Positions 17,163 through 26,657 of a stretch of 40,437 bases of DNA are shown piece by piece. The stretch is from Dictyoglomota bacterium. Its GTDB lineage: Bacteria > Coprothermobacterota > Coprothermobacteria > Coprothermobacterales > JAADFF01. The number at the start of each line of letters is the position of its first letter. Position 1 is the first letter of the stretch. Position numbers and translations under genes: made by a program. Location: the NCBI GenBank assembly GCA_013153035.1, contig JAADFF010000012.1, positions 1 through 40,437 of the forward strand, written 5' to 3'. The notes beneath the pieces were generated by a model that saw only the letters and a program-made list of their open reading frames with translations, was not told the origin of the DNA and did no database searches.

Positions 17163-18542
17163 TTACTCCTCCGCCTTCTTTGGCATATATTTTTCAATCA
17201 TTTCAAGCTTAATACGCTTGAGCTCACTCCTTGGAAGCATGGAAAGGAGCCTCCAACCTATATCCAGGGTCTCCTCAATGGTTCTGTTTTCAAACTGTCC
17301 CTGTCTGATAAATTCCTCCTCGAACCTGTCGGCAAACTCCATGTACTTTCTATCCAGCTCACTGATAGATGATTCACCAAGAACAACTGCCAGCTCTCTG
17401 ACTTCTTTACCCTTAGCATATGCAGCATACAGCTGGTTTGCTACACCAGAATGATCTTCTCTTGTCTTACCTTTACCAATACCCTTTTGCATCAAACGGG
17501 ACAAAGATTGCAGAACATCTATTGGAGGATAAATCCCTCTTCTGTGAAGGTCACGGCTAAGGAATATCTGACCTTCGGTAATATAACCAGTAAGGTCAGG
17601 AACAGGGTGCGTTCTATCGTCTTCTGGCATGGTAAGAATTGGAATCTGGGTAACAGAACCCTTCTTACCTTTGATACGACCTGCACGTTCATATATAGTA
17701 GCAAGGTCTGTATACATGTAGCCTGGATAACCACGACGGCCGGGAACCTCTTTACGAGCAGCAGAAATTTCACGCAGAGCCTCACAATAGTTGGTCATAT
17801 CTGTAAGAATAACAAGAACGTGCATACCAAGGTCAAATGCCAGATACTCAGCAGCGGTGAGAGCCACACGAGGTGTAGCTATACGTTCAATAGCTGGGTC
17901 ATTAGCAAGGTTGAGGAATACAACTGTTCTATCAAGAGTTCCTCTCTTTCTAAAGTCTTCGAGGAAGAAGTTAGCCTCTTCAAAGGTAATACCCATTGCA
18001 GCAAAGACAACAGCGAAATCTTCACCGGTACCTCTAACCCTTGCCTGTCTGGCAATCTGGGCTGCCAGCTCTGGGTGAGGAAGACCAGAACCAGAGAATA
18101 TTGGCAGTTTCTGACCACGAACAAGTGTGTTCATACCATCAATTGCAGAGACACCTGTCTGAATAAACTCATTAGGATAATCTCTCGCTGTTGGGTTGAT
18201 AGGACTACCGGTAATATCCAGTTCTTTTTCTGGAACAGGAGCAGGGCTGCCATCTATTGGTCTACCAATACCATCAAATACACGACCTAGAATTTCAGGA
18301 GACACACCAAATGTTAGACCTTTTCCCAAAAATCTGACTTTTGTATCTGTAAGGTTGATACCATGGGTACCCTCAAACACCTGTACAACAGCATAGCCTT
18401 CCGAAGTTTCCAAAACCTGACCGTATCTTGTATGACCACCAACTTCTATCTCAACAAGCTCACCATAGGCGGCATCAGAAACACCTTGCACAACCACTAG
18501 TGGACCAGATATCTCCGATATGGTGGTGTATTCCCTAATCAT
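17163..18542 (-). CDS. atpB: V/A-type ATPase subunit B (non-catalytic)
   Basis: Subunit B alternates with A in the soluble head. It has 459 residues. The N-terminal beta barrel starts [17 protein letters not shown]. The nucleotide-fold region lacks a P-loop at the expected place ([21 protein letters not shown]), as is normal for B. It retains [32 protein letters not shown] and the C-terminal [13 protein letters not shown]. The start ATG 18542 overlaps the subunit A stop as ATGA, giving tight coupling and equal production of A and B. Confidence 0.97.
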   Translation of the reverse strand: MIREYTTISEISGPLVVVQGVSDAAYGELVEIEVGGHTRYGQVLETSEGYAVVQVFEGTHGINLTDTKVRFLGKGLTFGVSPEILGRVFDGIGRPIDGSPAPVPEKELDITGSPINPTARDYPNEFIQTGVSAIDGMNTLVRGQKLPIFSGSGLPHPELAAQIARQARVRGTGEDFAVVFAAMGITFEEANFFLEDFRKRGTLDRTVVFLNLANDPAIERIATPRVALTAAEYLAFDLGMHVLVILTDMTNYCEALREISAARKEVPGRRGYPGYMYTDLATIYERAGRIKGKKGSVTQIPILTMPEDDRTHPVPDLTGYITEGQIFLSRDLHRRGIYPPIDVLQSLSRLMQKGIGKGKTREDHSGVANQLYAAYAKGKEVRELAVVLGESSISELDRKYMEFADRFEEEFIRQGQFENRTIEETLDIGWRLLSMLPRSELKRIKLEMIEKYMPKKAEE

Positions 18543-20317
18543 ACCTGCTCACCACCTTTCTTCATCAATGTCTCAAAGGCTGCATCTATCTCATCGTGAA
18601 TAGCCTTAATTTCATCTAACCTATCTGGTGGGATAAATCTCATACGAGAAATCTTTTCTCGTATAGGCAGGGCAATAATGTCTTTAACATCTACACCTGC
18701 CTCTAGGGCCTCAAGGGCCTTGTGATGGAAATGCAGAACATTACGAAGCATGTGATATTGTTTCTCCAGTGGACAGTATGTATCTATATCATCAAATGCG
18801 TCCTGCTGCAGGAAGTCTTCTCTCAGAGATCTTGCAGTTTCCAAAAGAAGCTGGTCATGAGGAGATAAAGCGTCATAACCAACAAGACGTACCAATTCCT
18901 GAAGTTCTGACTCCTGTTGAAGAATCCTCATTGCTTCATGTCTATTATCCACCCAGTCAAGAGCAACATGTTCTTTGGCCCACTCACCTACTCTGTCAAC
19001 ATATAGAGAATAACTTCTTAACCAGTGAATGGCTGGAAAGTGACGGGCAAATGCCAGTTGTTGGTCAAGAGACCAGAACACACGAACCTCACGTAGAGTT
19101 GCCTGAACAACTGGGTCAGAAAGGTCACCACCAGGTGGAGAAACAGCACCTATGACAGATACGGAGCCAGTTCTTTCAGGGCTACCTAATGCCTCAATCA
19201 TACCTGCTCTCTCGTAAAATGAGGAAATTCTGGAAGCTAGATAAGCTGGATAACCTTCCTCACCAGGCATCTCTTCAAGACGACCAGAAATTTCACGCAT
19301 AGCCTCAGCCCATCTAGAAGTAGAATCAGCCATCAAGGCTACATTGTAACCCATGTCTCTGAAATACTCTGCTATAGCAATACCCGTAAAGACTGATGCC
19401 TCACGAGCTGCAACAGGCATGTTAGATGTATTAGCAATTAATACTGTTCTATCCATAAGAGGACCGCCTGTTCTTGGGTCTTTTAGCTCAGGAAACTCAA
19501 TAAGAACATCTGTCATCTCATTACCACGCTCACCACAACCGATATACACAACAACATCGGCATCGGACCAACGGGCAAGCTGATGCTGAATAACTGTCTT
19601 ACCACTACCAAATGGACCAGGAACAGCTGCCGTACCACCTTTAACAATGGGGAAGAATGTATCAATTGTTCTCTGTCCGGTTATCATAGGCTCAGAAGCA
19701 GCAATTTTCTTGCGATATGGTCTTCCCATACGGACAGGCCATTTCTGATACATCTTAATCTCTTTTTTCTCTTTGCCAGTATCAATAACAGCTACAACCT
19801 CTTCTATGGTAAAGTCGCCACTTTTAATATCAACGACTTTACCACGAATGCCCGGGGGAACCATGATTTTGTGTATAACAGTAGATGTTTCAGGCACTTC
19901 ACCAAGTATATCACCTTCGGATACCTCATCGCCTATTTTTACCTTGGGTTCAAAATGCCATTTGGCATTTCTATCAAGGGAAGGTGCCTCAACACCTCTA
20001 ACAAGGAAAGATCCTCCCATTTTCCAGAGAACTTCAAGAGGTCTCTGGATACCATCGTAAATATTCTTAACAAGACCTGGACCTAGCTCAACACTGAGAA
20101 GCTCACCAGTACCAACAACTTCTTCACCAGGTCTAACGCCACCGGTTTCTTCGTAAACCTGTATATAAGCCCTGTCTCCCTCAATACGTATAACCTCACC
20201 AAATAGGCCAAGAGAACCAACTCGTACAACCTCAAACATCTTAACACCTTGCATCTCTTTGGCCACGACGAGGGGACCGGCCACTCGTGCTACTTTTCCT
20301 CGTACAACTTGTGCCAT
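18539..20317 (-). CDS. atpA: V/A-type ATPase catalytic subunit A
   Basis: Subunit A hydrolyses or makes ATP. It has 592 residues. The beta-barrel domain starts [20 protein letters not shown], followed by the A-specific insertion or bulge (about 110-190). The P-loop is [13 protein letters not shown] (234-246), with the catalytic Glu263 in [14 protein letters not shown]. Downstream signatures include [20 protein letters not shown] and [20 protein letters not shown]. No intein or truncation is present. It lies 18 bases after subunit F, with a GAAGGGG ribosome-binding site, and overlaps B by 4 bases. Confidence 0.98.
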   Translation of the reverse strand: MAQVVRGKVARVAGPLVVAKEMQGVKMFEVVRVGSLGLFGEVIRIEGDRAYIQVYEETGGVRPGEEVVGTGELLSVELGPGLVKNIYDGIQRPLEVLWKMGGSFLVRGVEAPSLDRNAKWHFEPKVKIGDEVSEGDILGEVPETSTVIHKIMVPPGIRGKVVDIKSGDFTIEEVVAVIDTGKEKKEIKMYQKWPVRMGRPYRKKIAASEPMITGQRTIDTFFPIVKGGTAAVPGPFGSGKTVIQHQLARWSDADVVVYIGCGERGNEMTDVLIEFPELKDPRTGGPLMDRTVLIANTSNMPVAAREASVFTGIAIAEYFRDMGYNVALMADSTSRWAEAMREISGRLEEMPGEEGYPAYLASRISSFYERAGMIEALGSPERTGSVSVIGAVSPPGGDLSDPVVQATLREVRVFWSLDQQLAFARHFPAIHWLRSYSLYVDRVGEWAKEHVALDWVDNRHEAMRILQQESELQELVRLVGYDALSPHDQLLLETARSLREDFLQQDAFDDIDTYCPLEKQYHMLRNVLHFHHKALEALEAGVDVKDIIALPIREKISRMRFIPPDRLDEIKAIHDEIDAAFETLMKKGGEQV

Positions 20318-20335
20318 ATGCTATCCACCCCTTCC

Positions 20336-20632
20336 CTATTCAAAGATCCTTATACCAAGGGCACGTTCTATCTTCTTTTCAAGAACCTTAGATGCCTTCT
20401 CCTCGTCTTTACCGAGAATAACCACAGAAAACTCTGGTCTACTGACATTATCTAAGAGTTCTTGGTACCGAGTATATACATCTTCAGATACGATCAATAT
20501 GGCATACTCCTTATTAGAGATAATATCCTTTATCTTTTGAGTAATATCTTCATTCTCATCAAACCACTCTACCCCTATAAGGGCAAGAGCTCTAATATGT
20601 GGTAAGTTGCCTATAGCTGCTATTTTATACAT
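20336..20632 (-). CDS. atpF: V/A-type ATPase subunit F
   Basis: Subunit F is a small rotor protein bound to the D shaft. It has 98 residues from ATG 20632, giving the family-like start MYKIAAIGNLPHIRALALIGVEWF. It shows a Rossmann-like alternation, with the conserved stretch EYAILIVSEDVYTRYQELLD and FSVVILGKDEE. A GTG at 20641 would add three residues, and the ribosome-binding sites do not settle the choice. It overlaps the end of subunit C by 8 bases and precedes subunit A. The symbol atpF here means the V-type subunit, not the F-type b subunit. Confidence 0.92.
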   Translation of the reverse strand: MYKIAAIGNLPHIRALALIGVEWFDENEDITQKIKDIISNKEYAILIVSEDVYTRYQELLDNVSRPEFSVVILGKDEEKASKVLEKKIERALGIRIFE

Positions 20633-21422
20633 AGACCTCACGCACCCTCTTTACAATTTCTTCCCTTGACAAATGTCCCCATATTCCTGTTGCAACAATT
20701 CGAACGTTCCTATATGCTATATCCAAAGCCCTGTAATAAAATACTATTTCGTATAAAGGATTGCTTGTCATTGAAAGACCACTAAGTTTTAGCAACAGAT
20801 ACTCATCAACAAGCACCTCTAAATCCAAAATAGGCATATCACCTAAGTCCGATGCAAGTCCCAAAATAGAAGCCACTTGTTTGGGATCAGCTTCTCCTCT
20901 TTCCAGAAGAACAGAAATCTTATCTCCCATATACATCGGGGCGAACAAGTGTCTCATTGTAGTAAGATCCCATCCATAAGCGTGGGCACGCTTATAGAGA
21001 AACAGAAGCAAATATCTATACCACTCATCATATTCTGCTTCCAAATACCTATCATCAAATGAACGAACTGTCGCCCATAGCTTGTCCGTAGCATCAATCA
21101 TATCCTCAAGGGTTAATGTTTCTTTATCTTTGACAAACCAATCAGGAAATAAAGCCAAAGCAATAGGTCTTTCATCATCTACAACAGTAAAGTAGTCTGT
21201 TACTTCTTCTTCTATATGCTGTTTAGCAAGGATAACAATATCACTTAGTGAAACATTACCTTCAATAGCTGAAAATCCTTTTATCCCATTAAGCATGGAA
21301 ACAAATTCTGACCATGAAGTAGCATCAGCCATACGAACAACCTGGGACTTTGTTGGAATTTCACCTAAACGGGCTGCAATCGTCCCTCCAAGAAGCCTCT
21401 CGTAGTGCTTCCACACGATCAT
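20625..21422 (-). CDS. atpC: V/A-type ATPase subunit C (rotor-socket subunit)
   Basis: This 265-residue protein is in the position of subunit C/d, the funnel-shaped socket joining the D-F shaft to the membrane ring. Sequence conservation in this family is low. Assignment rests on length, on helical content, and on its place between E and F, the order known from Thermus and Enterococcus operons. Visible elements include KHYERLLGGTIAARLGEIPT, LKLSGLSMTSNPLYEIVFYY and a C-terminal ALDIAYRNVRIVATGIWG, which resembles the family's closing helix. The start ATG 21422 overlaps subunit E as ATGA. Confidence 0.9.
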   Translation of the reverse strand: MIVWKHYERLLGGTIAARLGEIPTKSQVVRMADATSWSEFVSMLNGIKGFSAIEGNVSLSDIVILAKQHIEEEVTDYFTVVDDERPIALALFPDWFVKDKETLTLEDMIDATDKLWATVRSFDDRYLEAEYDEWYRYLLLFLYKRAHAYGWDLTTMRHLFAPMYMGDKISVLLERGEADPKQVASILGLASDLGDMPILDLEVLVDEYLLLKLSGLSMTSNPLYEIVFYYRALDIAYRNVRIVATGIWGHLSREEIVKRVREVYV

Positions 21423-22204
21423 GATACTACCCCCTTCAGAACAGCATCTCTGATCGCAGCCAAATTACTTCGAACAAGGTCTTCTACTATAACCGATGGT
21501 GATACATCTATCTTGGCATTACCAGTATCAACAAGCACAATCATGTTTTCATCTTTGATAGTTACAAACTTTACCTCTTGACCAAACTCTCTTTGAAGTT
21601 CCTTAACAACAGACATGGGTAATTTATCGGAAACAATAACAGATTTTACTTCTTTTGATCCTATAAGCTGGGATACATAAGAAGCATACAAATCAGCAGC
21701 ATCCCCGGTAAGCACTTTTAGCATTTCATTCTTTATATCATCTATGACACGGGTAAAGACCTCATTTATAAACTTTCTCTTCTCCACAGCAAAGATACTT
21801 TCTATAACAGCCTTTTCTTCTTTAAGTTTTGCCTCAAGATGTTTAATTGTTTGCTGCCACTCGAAATCAATATCAGCTACAATATCTCTGATTACCTTCA
21901 ATGTTTCAGCTACAACCTCTTCGATAGCTCTATCCAGTTCTACAGACAGCTCTTTATATATATTGTCAACAAACTGCCTGTTTACAATATGTTTTTCTTC
22001 TTTATCTTCAGTAGTTGATTCCTGAAGGTCTTGAACAATGTCATACCACAACTCTTTGGCATACTCCGTTGCTTCTTCTCTTATTATGGCAGGAAGCGTA
22101 TTCTCAACTGCACTTTTGATACCATCAATATCAAGTCCATCATTGGTATACGCACCGAGAGCCTCAAGCCATCTGGTCTTTACCCTTTCTTGTAAGCCAG
22201 CCAC
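21419..22204 (-). CDS. atpE: V/A-type ATPase subunit E (peripheral stalk)
   Basis: Subunit E pairs with the H/G-type subunit to form the outer stalk that holds the head still. It has about 261 residues, longer than the roughly 200 usual in the family. The extra length is in the N-terminal helical part. The long charged helix runs to about residue 170 (HLEAKLKEEKAVIESIFAVE), then a globular end with EVKFVTIKDENMIVLVDTG and DLVRSNLAAIRDAVLKG that binds the top of A/B. I chose GTG 22204 since AGAGG lies 6 bases upstream. GTG 22213 is inside that site. It follows K by a very short gap. Confidence 0.92.
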   Translation of the reverse strand: MAGLQERVKTRWLEALGAYTNDGLDIDGIKSAVENTLPAIIREEATEYAKELWYDIVQDLQESTTEDKEEKHIVNRQFVDNIYKELSVELDRAIEEVVAETLKVIRDIVADIDFEWQQTIKHLEAKLKEEKAVIESIFAVEKRKFINEVFTRVIDDIKNEMLKVLTGDAADLYASYVSQLIGSKEVKSVIVSDKLPMSVVKELQREFGQEVKFVTIKDENMIVLVDTGNAKIDVSPSVIVEDLVRSNLAAIRDAVLKGVVS

Positions 22205-22215
22205 ACTCCCCACCT

Positions 22216-22686
22216 CTATATCTTAACCTGGTTAAGCATGATGATTGTGGCAAGCAGACCAACAAGGGCATATGTCTCAACGATAGCAGGAATGATAATA
22301 GCACGACCAGCAAGCTCCTGTCTGCGGGCTACCATCTGAAGAGCAGCGGCAGAAGCCTTACCCTGCCAAACACCAGACATTAGCTCGGCAACCATAACAG
22401 GGATAAAGGCTGCAAAAATAGCCAATCCTGTAGCAAGATCCATTTTGTCTATATTATTGGCTATTTTGGCAATACCAAGGAACATAGCGACAAAACCATA
22501 GAAACCCTGTGTACCAGGAAGAGCCTGCATGATTAGTGCAAGAGCACCAAGTTCTGGTTTTTCTCTTTGAACTCCTGCTGCTGCCTCACCAGCGATACCA
22601 ACACCAATTGCAGAACCAACAGAAGCTAAACCTGCACCAATACCTGCACCTACTAAAGCAATTGCTGCACCCCAAGATACGATCAT
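22216..22686 (-). CDS. atpK: V/A-type ATPase proteolipid subunit K, predicted Na+-binding
   Basis: This is the rotor-ring subunit, 156 residues with four transmembrane helices in two hairpins. The ion-binding residues reported for Enterococcus hirae NtpK all have counterparts: Leu56, Thr59 and Gln60 in LPGTQGFYGF, Gln108 in SGVWQGK and the essential Glu137 in IVETYA. A proton-type ring would not be expected to keep this Thr/Gln/Gln set. I therefore predict Na+ coupling, based on remembered positions rather than an alignment. The glycine-rich first helix (GAGIGAGLASVGSAIGVG) is typical for tight ring packing. ATG 22686 overlaps the subunit I stop by 4 bases. Confidence 0.95.
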   Translation of the reverse strand: MIVSWGAAIALVGAGIGAGLASVGSAIGVGIAGEAAAGVQREKPELGALALIMQALPGTQGFYGFVAMFLGIAKIANNIDKMDLATGLAIFAAFIPVMVAELMSGVWQGKASAAALQMVARRQELAGRAIIIPAIVETYALVGLLATIIMLNQVKI

Positions 22687-24659
22687 TTAGCATCAACCTC
22701 CTTCACAAATTTGTGATATTTCCCATCAAGTGTTATAGGTTTAAACTCACGCCCCGTCCCTTCGAAGAATCGGCCATACATCTCAAGGAATATAAGACGG
22801 GATGAGTGTACAAACGAACCAAGAAGCCCCAATGCCAAGTTAAGGGCATGGGCAAGAATAAGTAATATGATACCTATGACTATCTTAAACATAGGAGCAA
22901 GCATGGTATTAAGCACATGGGCAACAATACCAGTAGAAAGGTTTAGAGCAAGCAAACGAGAATAAGACAAAGTATCGGCCAAGAAACTAGCCACACCATA
23001 CCCACCAGCGATACCATACAGTGAAATCAGACCGAAGGCAATTCTACCAATAGGATTTTTAATATGCCTACCTTGTGTCAGCACAATTAATAGGGCTGAG
23101 CCCATAGCAATATATTTAGCGTACATTAGTGTTGTGGCACTAACTCCTACACCAATAATAGGAAGCACAAGTACTACAAGGGATAGTAAGAATACCTGCC
23201 ACGCAAACACATCAAATACGGCTGTTTGCCAATCACCTTGCTTAAATGACCACCATGCCTTAATACTCATAGCATACATCTGCATCACAATACCTATAAT
23301 CAAAACCGTGCCAAGTCCCAAATTGGTATTGTGGACAACATCAAAGAAACTGAAGAACCCAAATACTTTTCCATTGTATACAAAAGGATTTTCTCCAAAC
23401 CAAGTCCATGTAACTATACCGAATATAAGAGACGTTAAACCCAAATAGAAAATAAATAGAAGTGTATTCTTTGTGCCTTCTTCGGCTTTTTTATAGCGAA
23501 TTAAGAAATAAAGTGCTGTAAGCATTAACAATGCACCATATCCCGCATCGCCAAGTGCTATACCAAAGAAGATAAAGAATGCAGGAGCTGTAAACTTCGT
23601 AGGATCAAAGAATCTATAATGAGGAACACCATATAGCTTGGTAACAATTTCAAATGGTCTCAGCCACCATGGATTTTCTATCTTAACAGGTGGATCTTCT
23701 TCCTCACTCGGATCACTCATCAGCACTCTAACAGGATAGTTATGTTCAAGATTATATTTAACCCTATCTGCTTTATCTTTATCTATCCAGCCCCAAAGGT
23801 AAACAAACTTTTTTCCCTTAAGAACATTATCAGAAACAACTTGCCACTTTTCTTTTTCAACTTCTAAGTAGTCAACCAAAACTTTATATGTATCTTGCTG
23901 ATCATTTAGCCATCTGAGAACCTCTTCTATCTGTTTCCGCCTTTTATCCTCTAATTCAGCCCGTCTTGTCTCAAGCTCTTTAATATACTCTGCAGGTTCG
24001 ATATCTACTGCTGGCAGAGATACAGCATATTCCTTCCATCTTTCAACAACTTGGGCAGCCTTATCAGAATAATACACGATAAGTACATACCATTGCTTTC
24101 CCGTCTTCTTAGCCCACATCCAATAGTAACCATCAATGGTCTTTAAATCTTCCCATAATGGAGCAACATATCTTTCTGAAATTTCAATGGGTAAATATCT
24201 CAAATGCTTGAGATTATGAAGAACAGACAGCTGAATAGTTATAAACTGCCAAGGTTTTAACATCTCTATTTGATAAGAAATATGTTCTATTTCTTTATCA
24301 ATATGATGGATATCATCAAGCATCTTTTGGAGCTCGTTAAACAACATCTCACCCTTAGTTTCCCATAGAGATCTTGCCTCATCTATGCTCATGACCTTAC
24401 GAGGTTCAAACATGCTCTTTTTAAACGGAGTATCACCATGCAGGGAAACAAACTCTTCAGCGTTTCTCCATATAGAGAGATATGTACTAATCTTCTGGAG
24501 AGTTTGCCTGACAGTCTCTTTGATATTACCACCTGTTTCTTGTAATTCCTCTATATGTTCCACATGGAAATCTCTAATACTGGCAATATATTCTAAAATC
24601 TCTGGAACTTTATTCCCCCACGCATATATTTCAAGCTTCTTTAGCGGTTTAACAGCCAT
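22683..24659 (-). CDS. atpI: V/A-type ATPase subunit I (membrane stator, a-subunit homologue)
   Basis: Subunit I carries the half-channels for ion passage and anchors the outer stalks. It has 658 residues. The N-terminal cytoplasmic half (about 1-330) is helical and charged, with KLEIYAWGNKVPEILEYIASI and long coiled regions. The C-terminal half has about eight membrane helices, including ALGDAGYGALLMLTALYFLIRY and YGVASFLADTLSYSRLLALNL. That last segment holds the conserved functional Arg of the family (SYSRLLAL). The tail ends FLEMYGRFFEGTGREFKPI. It lies between the H-type stalk subunit and K with minimal gaps. Confidence 0.97.
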   Translation of the reverse strand: MAVKPLKKLEIYAWGNKVPEILEYIASIRDFHVEHIEELQETGGNIKETVRQTLQKISTYLSIWRNAEEFVSLHGDTPFKKSMFEPRKVMSIDEARSLWETKGEMLFNELQKMLDDIHHIDKEIEHISYQIEMLKPWQFITIQLSVLHNLKHLRYLPIEISERYVAPLWEDLKTIDGYYWMWAKKTGKQWYVLIVYYSDKAAQVVERWKEYAVSLPAVDIEPAEYIKELETRRAELEDKRRKQIEEVLRWLNDQQDTYKVLVDYLEVEKEKWQVVSDNVLKGKKFVYLWGWIDKDKADRVKYNLEHNYPVRVLMSDPSEEEDPPVKIENPWWLRPFEIVTKLYGVPHYRFFDPTKFTAPAFFIFFGIALGDAGYGALLMLTALYFLIRYKKAEEGTKNTLLFIFYLGLTSLIFGIVTWTWFGENPFVYNGKVFGFFSFFDVVHNTNLGLGTVLIIGIVMQMYAMSIKAWWSFKQGDWQTAVFDVFAWQVFLLSLVVLVLPIIGVGVSATTLMYAKYIAMGSALLIVLTQGRHIKNPIGRIAFGLISLYGIAGGYGVASFLADTLSYSRLLALNLSTGIVAHVLNTMLAPMFKIVIGIILLILAHALNLALGLLGSFVHSSRLIFLEMYGRFFEGTGREFKPITLDGKYHKFVKEVDAK

Positions 24660-24661
24660 GA

Positions 24662-24976
24662 TCAGATCCCCCCGTGAAGCCTATGAATGAGATCTGTGAT
24701 AATAGAAGTTTTCTTCTCCTGATATGTCTCCCATATTTTCTTTTCCAGATTCTTCAACTCAGCATTCGTCTTTTCAGATACTTGTTTATGATAAGCATCT
24801 ATTTCCTGTTGAATCTTTGCTTCTTCGGATTTTCTATAATTTTCTATAGCCTCCTCAAGAACCTGTTTGGTTTCTTTAGAAAGTAACTGAGGTGTTGTTT
24901 TCAAATTTGTCTCTACACTCTTCCACTGTTCTACAGCCTTATCCAACATTTCTATCTGCCTCATCAGTTCTGCCAC
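24662..24976 (-). CDS. atpH: V/A-type ATPase subunit H/G (peripheral stalk coiled coil)
   Basis: This is a 104-residue, almost entirely helical protein at the head of the ATPase genes. Heptad-like charged sequence runs through QIEMLDKAVEQWKSVETNL and EEAIENYRKSEEAKIQQEID, ending SIITDLIHRLHGGI. This size, position and composition match the stalk subunit that pairs with E (AhaH, Thermus G, Enterococcus NtpF). The start is GTG 24976 with GGGGGT about 8 bases upstream. It begins 14 bases after the decarboxylase stop, so the ATPase genes appear to be read on from that gene rather than from a promoter of their own. Confidence 0.88.
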   Translation of the reverse strand: MAELMRQIEMLDKAVEQWKSVETNLKTTPQLLSKETKQVLEEAIENYRKSEEAKIQQEIDAYHKQVSEKTNAELKNLEKKIWETYQEKKTSIITDLIHRLHGGI

Positions 24977-24990
24977 CGTTATCTACCCCC

Positions 24991-26472
24991 TTATTTAATA
25001 ACTTTTATATAGTTCAGTTCGGGATCAATCGGGCCCTGAACCTCTGCACCTTGGGTAATTCTCTCTTTTATAAACTCATATATTTCACGATCTATCCGCT
25101 CACCAGGTGCCACAATAGGTATACCTGGTGGGTATAAGCTAACAACTTCCGCGCAAACACGACCAATCACATTTTCATCAAAGGCAACCATCTCAGACTT
25201 TGCAAAGAATGCCTCTCTAGGTGTTAAAACAACTTCTGGTATATGCGGAAGAATATGATAATCAACCCCCCTTGTTTCCTCACCTTTATAATACTTCTTA
25301 CTCATATCCTTAATGGCATCTACAAGCACCTTAGCATCATCCATATAGTGACCCACGGTAATAAAAGCCAAAACATTGTGTGGATCTGACAGTTCCACTT
25401 CAATGTTATATTCATGATTAAGAATCTTCTCCGCTATATATCCATACATCCTACCTTTATTATATTCCCATTTACCCTCAAAACTAATTACTATCTTAGT
25501 TTCATCATAAACAGAAACAAAAGGATCCGTTTCCTCGACTTCCTTACCTATAACGAATATTCCTGGAATTTCATTTAATGTTTTACGAAGATAACGAGCA
25601 ACATCAAGCACTCTGTCATAGATTATCTTACCTTCCGTTGCCAACTGCATTCTCGCAACATCAAGAGAAGACAGCAAAACATAGTTAGGAGATGTAGACT
25701 GAAGCACCTGCAAAGCCATTTTCAACCGAGCCAAATCGATGAAACCATTATCGTTATAATGAATCCAAGAAGTCTGAGTCATGGATGCAAGTGTCTTATG
25801 GGCACTTTGAACAACAAGATCTGCCCCTTGCCTGACAGCCGTCTCCGGAAGCTCTGGATGCATCCCATAGTGAGCACCATGAGCCTCATCAACAAGAAGA
25901 GGCATATTGTATTTATGAGCAATATCAGCATAGAGCTTAACATTACCAGTCATACCATAGTAGTTGGGCGTAGTAATAAACACAGCCTTGGCATCTGTAT
26001 TGTTCTTTATAGTTTCTTCCAGTTTTCCCGGATCAAGATTTGTCGTAACACCTATGCGACTATTAACCTCAACAGGCACATAGACAGGGACAGCACCAGA
26101 AACAATAAGCCCACCTAATGCAGATCTATGAGAATTGCGTCCGAGAATAATCTTTTCACCGTCACCAACAGTAGAAAAAATCATTGCATGGTTACCGCCA
26201 GTACTTCCATTGATAAGGAAAAAAGATTCGGTACTACCATACAAGTCTGATAATAAATCCTGGGCTTCTTTCAGAATACCAGTAGCCTTATGAAGATAGT
26301 CTACACCCTCAACCTCTGTCAAATCAAGAAGAAAAACATTTTCACCAAGAAAATCTTTTAGAAGAGGATGCACACCTTTACCTCTATTATGACCAGGCAT
26401 ATGAAATGCCGTACGACCCTGATTAATATACTTTAATAGGCCTTCAAAATAAGGTGCTCTTCTCTGGTCCAA
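24991..26472 (-). CDS. PLP-dependent Orn/Lys/Arg decarboxylase (SpeA/CadA fold-III family)
   Basis: This 493-residue aspartate-aminotransferase-fold decarboxylase converts a basic amino acid to its diamine or to agmatine. It is the short form without an N-terminal receiver wing, like Bacillus SpeA. Landmarks are FHMPGHNRGKG (23-33), the GSTGGNHAMI phosphate region, LVDEAHGAHYG (Asp195, His198) and the PLP lysine Lys226 in SAHKTLASMTQTSW. The C-terminal part has the usual LYPPGIPIVAPGERI motif. The start is TTG 26472, with GGAGGG 7 bases upstream. Substrate (arginine, lysine or ornithine) cannot be told by eye, so I give no symbol. It precedes the ATPase operon by 14 bases and follows tRNA-Pro. 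Together with bpsA and the aminotransferase it suggests polyamine metabolism. Confidence 0.92.
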   Translation of the reverse strand: MDQRRAPYFEGLLKYINQGRTAFHMPGHNRGKGVHPLLKDFLGENVFLLDLTEVEGVDYLHKATGILKEAQDLLSDLYGSTESFFLINGSTGGNHAMIFSTVGDGEKIILGRNSHRSALGGLIVSGAVPVYVPVEVNSRIGVTTNLDPGKLEETIKNNTDAKAVFITTPNYYGMTGNVKLYADIAHKYNMPLLVDEAHGAHYGMHPELPETAVRQGADLVVQSAHKTLASMTQTSWIHYNDNGFIDLARLKMALQVLQSTSPNYVLLSSLDVARMQLATEGKIIYDRVLDVARYLRKTLNEIPGIFVIGKEVEETDPFVSVYDETKIVISFEGKWEYNKGRMYGYIAEKILNHEYNIEVELSDPHNVLAFITVGHYMDDAKVLVDAIKDMSKKYYKGEETRGVDYHILPHIPEVVLTPREAFFAKSEMVAFDENVIGRVCAEVVSLYPPGIPIVAPGERIDREIYEFIKERITQGAEVQGPIDPELNYIKVIK

Positions 26473-26520
26473 TCATCTTCCCTCCTATAGTTTAGTTTTA
26501 TAATTTTTCCTATATAAAAA

Positions 26521-26597
26521 TGGTCGGGGCGGGCGGGCTCGAACCGCCGACCCCCTGGTCCCGAACCAGGTGCGCTACCTTACTGCGCTACGCCCCG
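26521..26597 (-). tRNA. tRNA-Pro(CGG)
   Basis: This 77-base cloverleaf is on the minus strand. The acceptor stem is CGGGGCG/CGCCCCG, the anticodon stem CCTGG/CCAGG with loop TTCGGGA, and the T loop TTCGAGC. The discriminator is A and CCA is encoded. Anticodon CGG reads CCG codons. It sits alone between purA and the decarboxylase in a same-strand run. Confidence 0.96.
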
Positions 26598-26631
26598 ACC
26601 GTTGCCTTAACCCATCACATATGCGTTTGCT

Positions 26632-26640
26632 ATTATATCA
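26632..26640 (-). promoter_or_regulatory. Extended -10 promoter for tRNA-Pro and downstream genes
   Basis: The minus strand reads TGATATAAT, a perfect extended -10 (TG-N-TATAAT), just after the purA stop. A start near 26625 lies about 28 bases before the tRNA. No -35 match is evident, as is common for extended -10 promoters. Reading on past the tRNA would cover the decarboxylase and the ATPase genes. Confidence 0.5.
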
Positions 26641-26657
26641 CAAACATCTATCTTAAC

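Noticed and set aside
17451-18290. Long plus-strand open frame (about 279 codons) opposite ATPase subunit B
   Set aside because: It lies wholly antisense to a confidently identified atpB. Its composition, rich in Thr, Ser and Cys, is typical of shadow frames.
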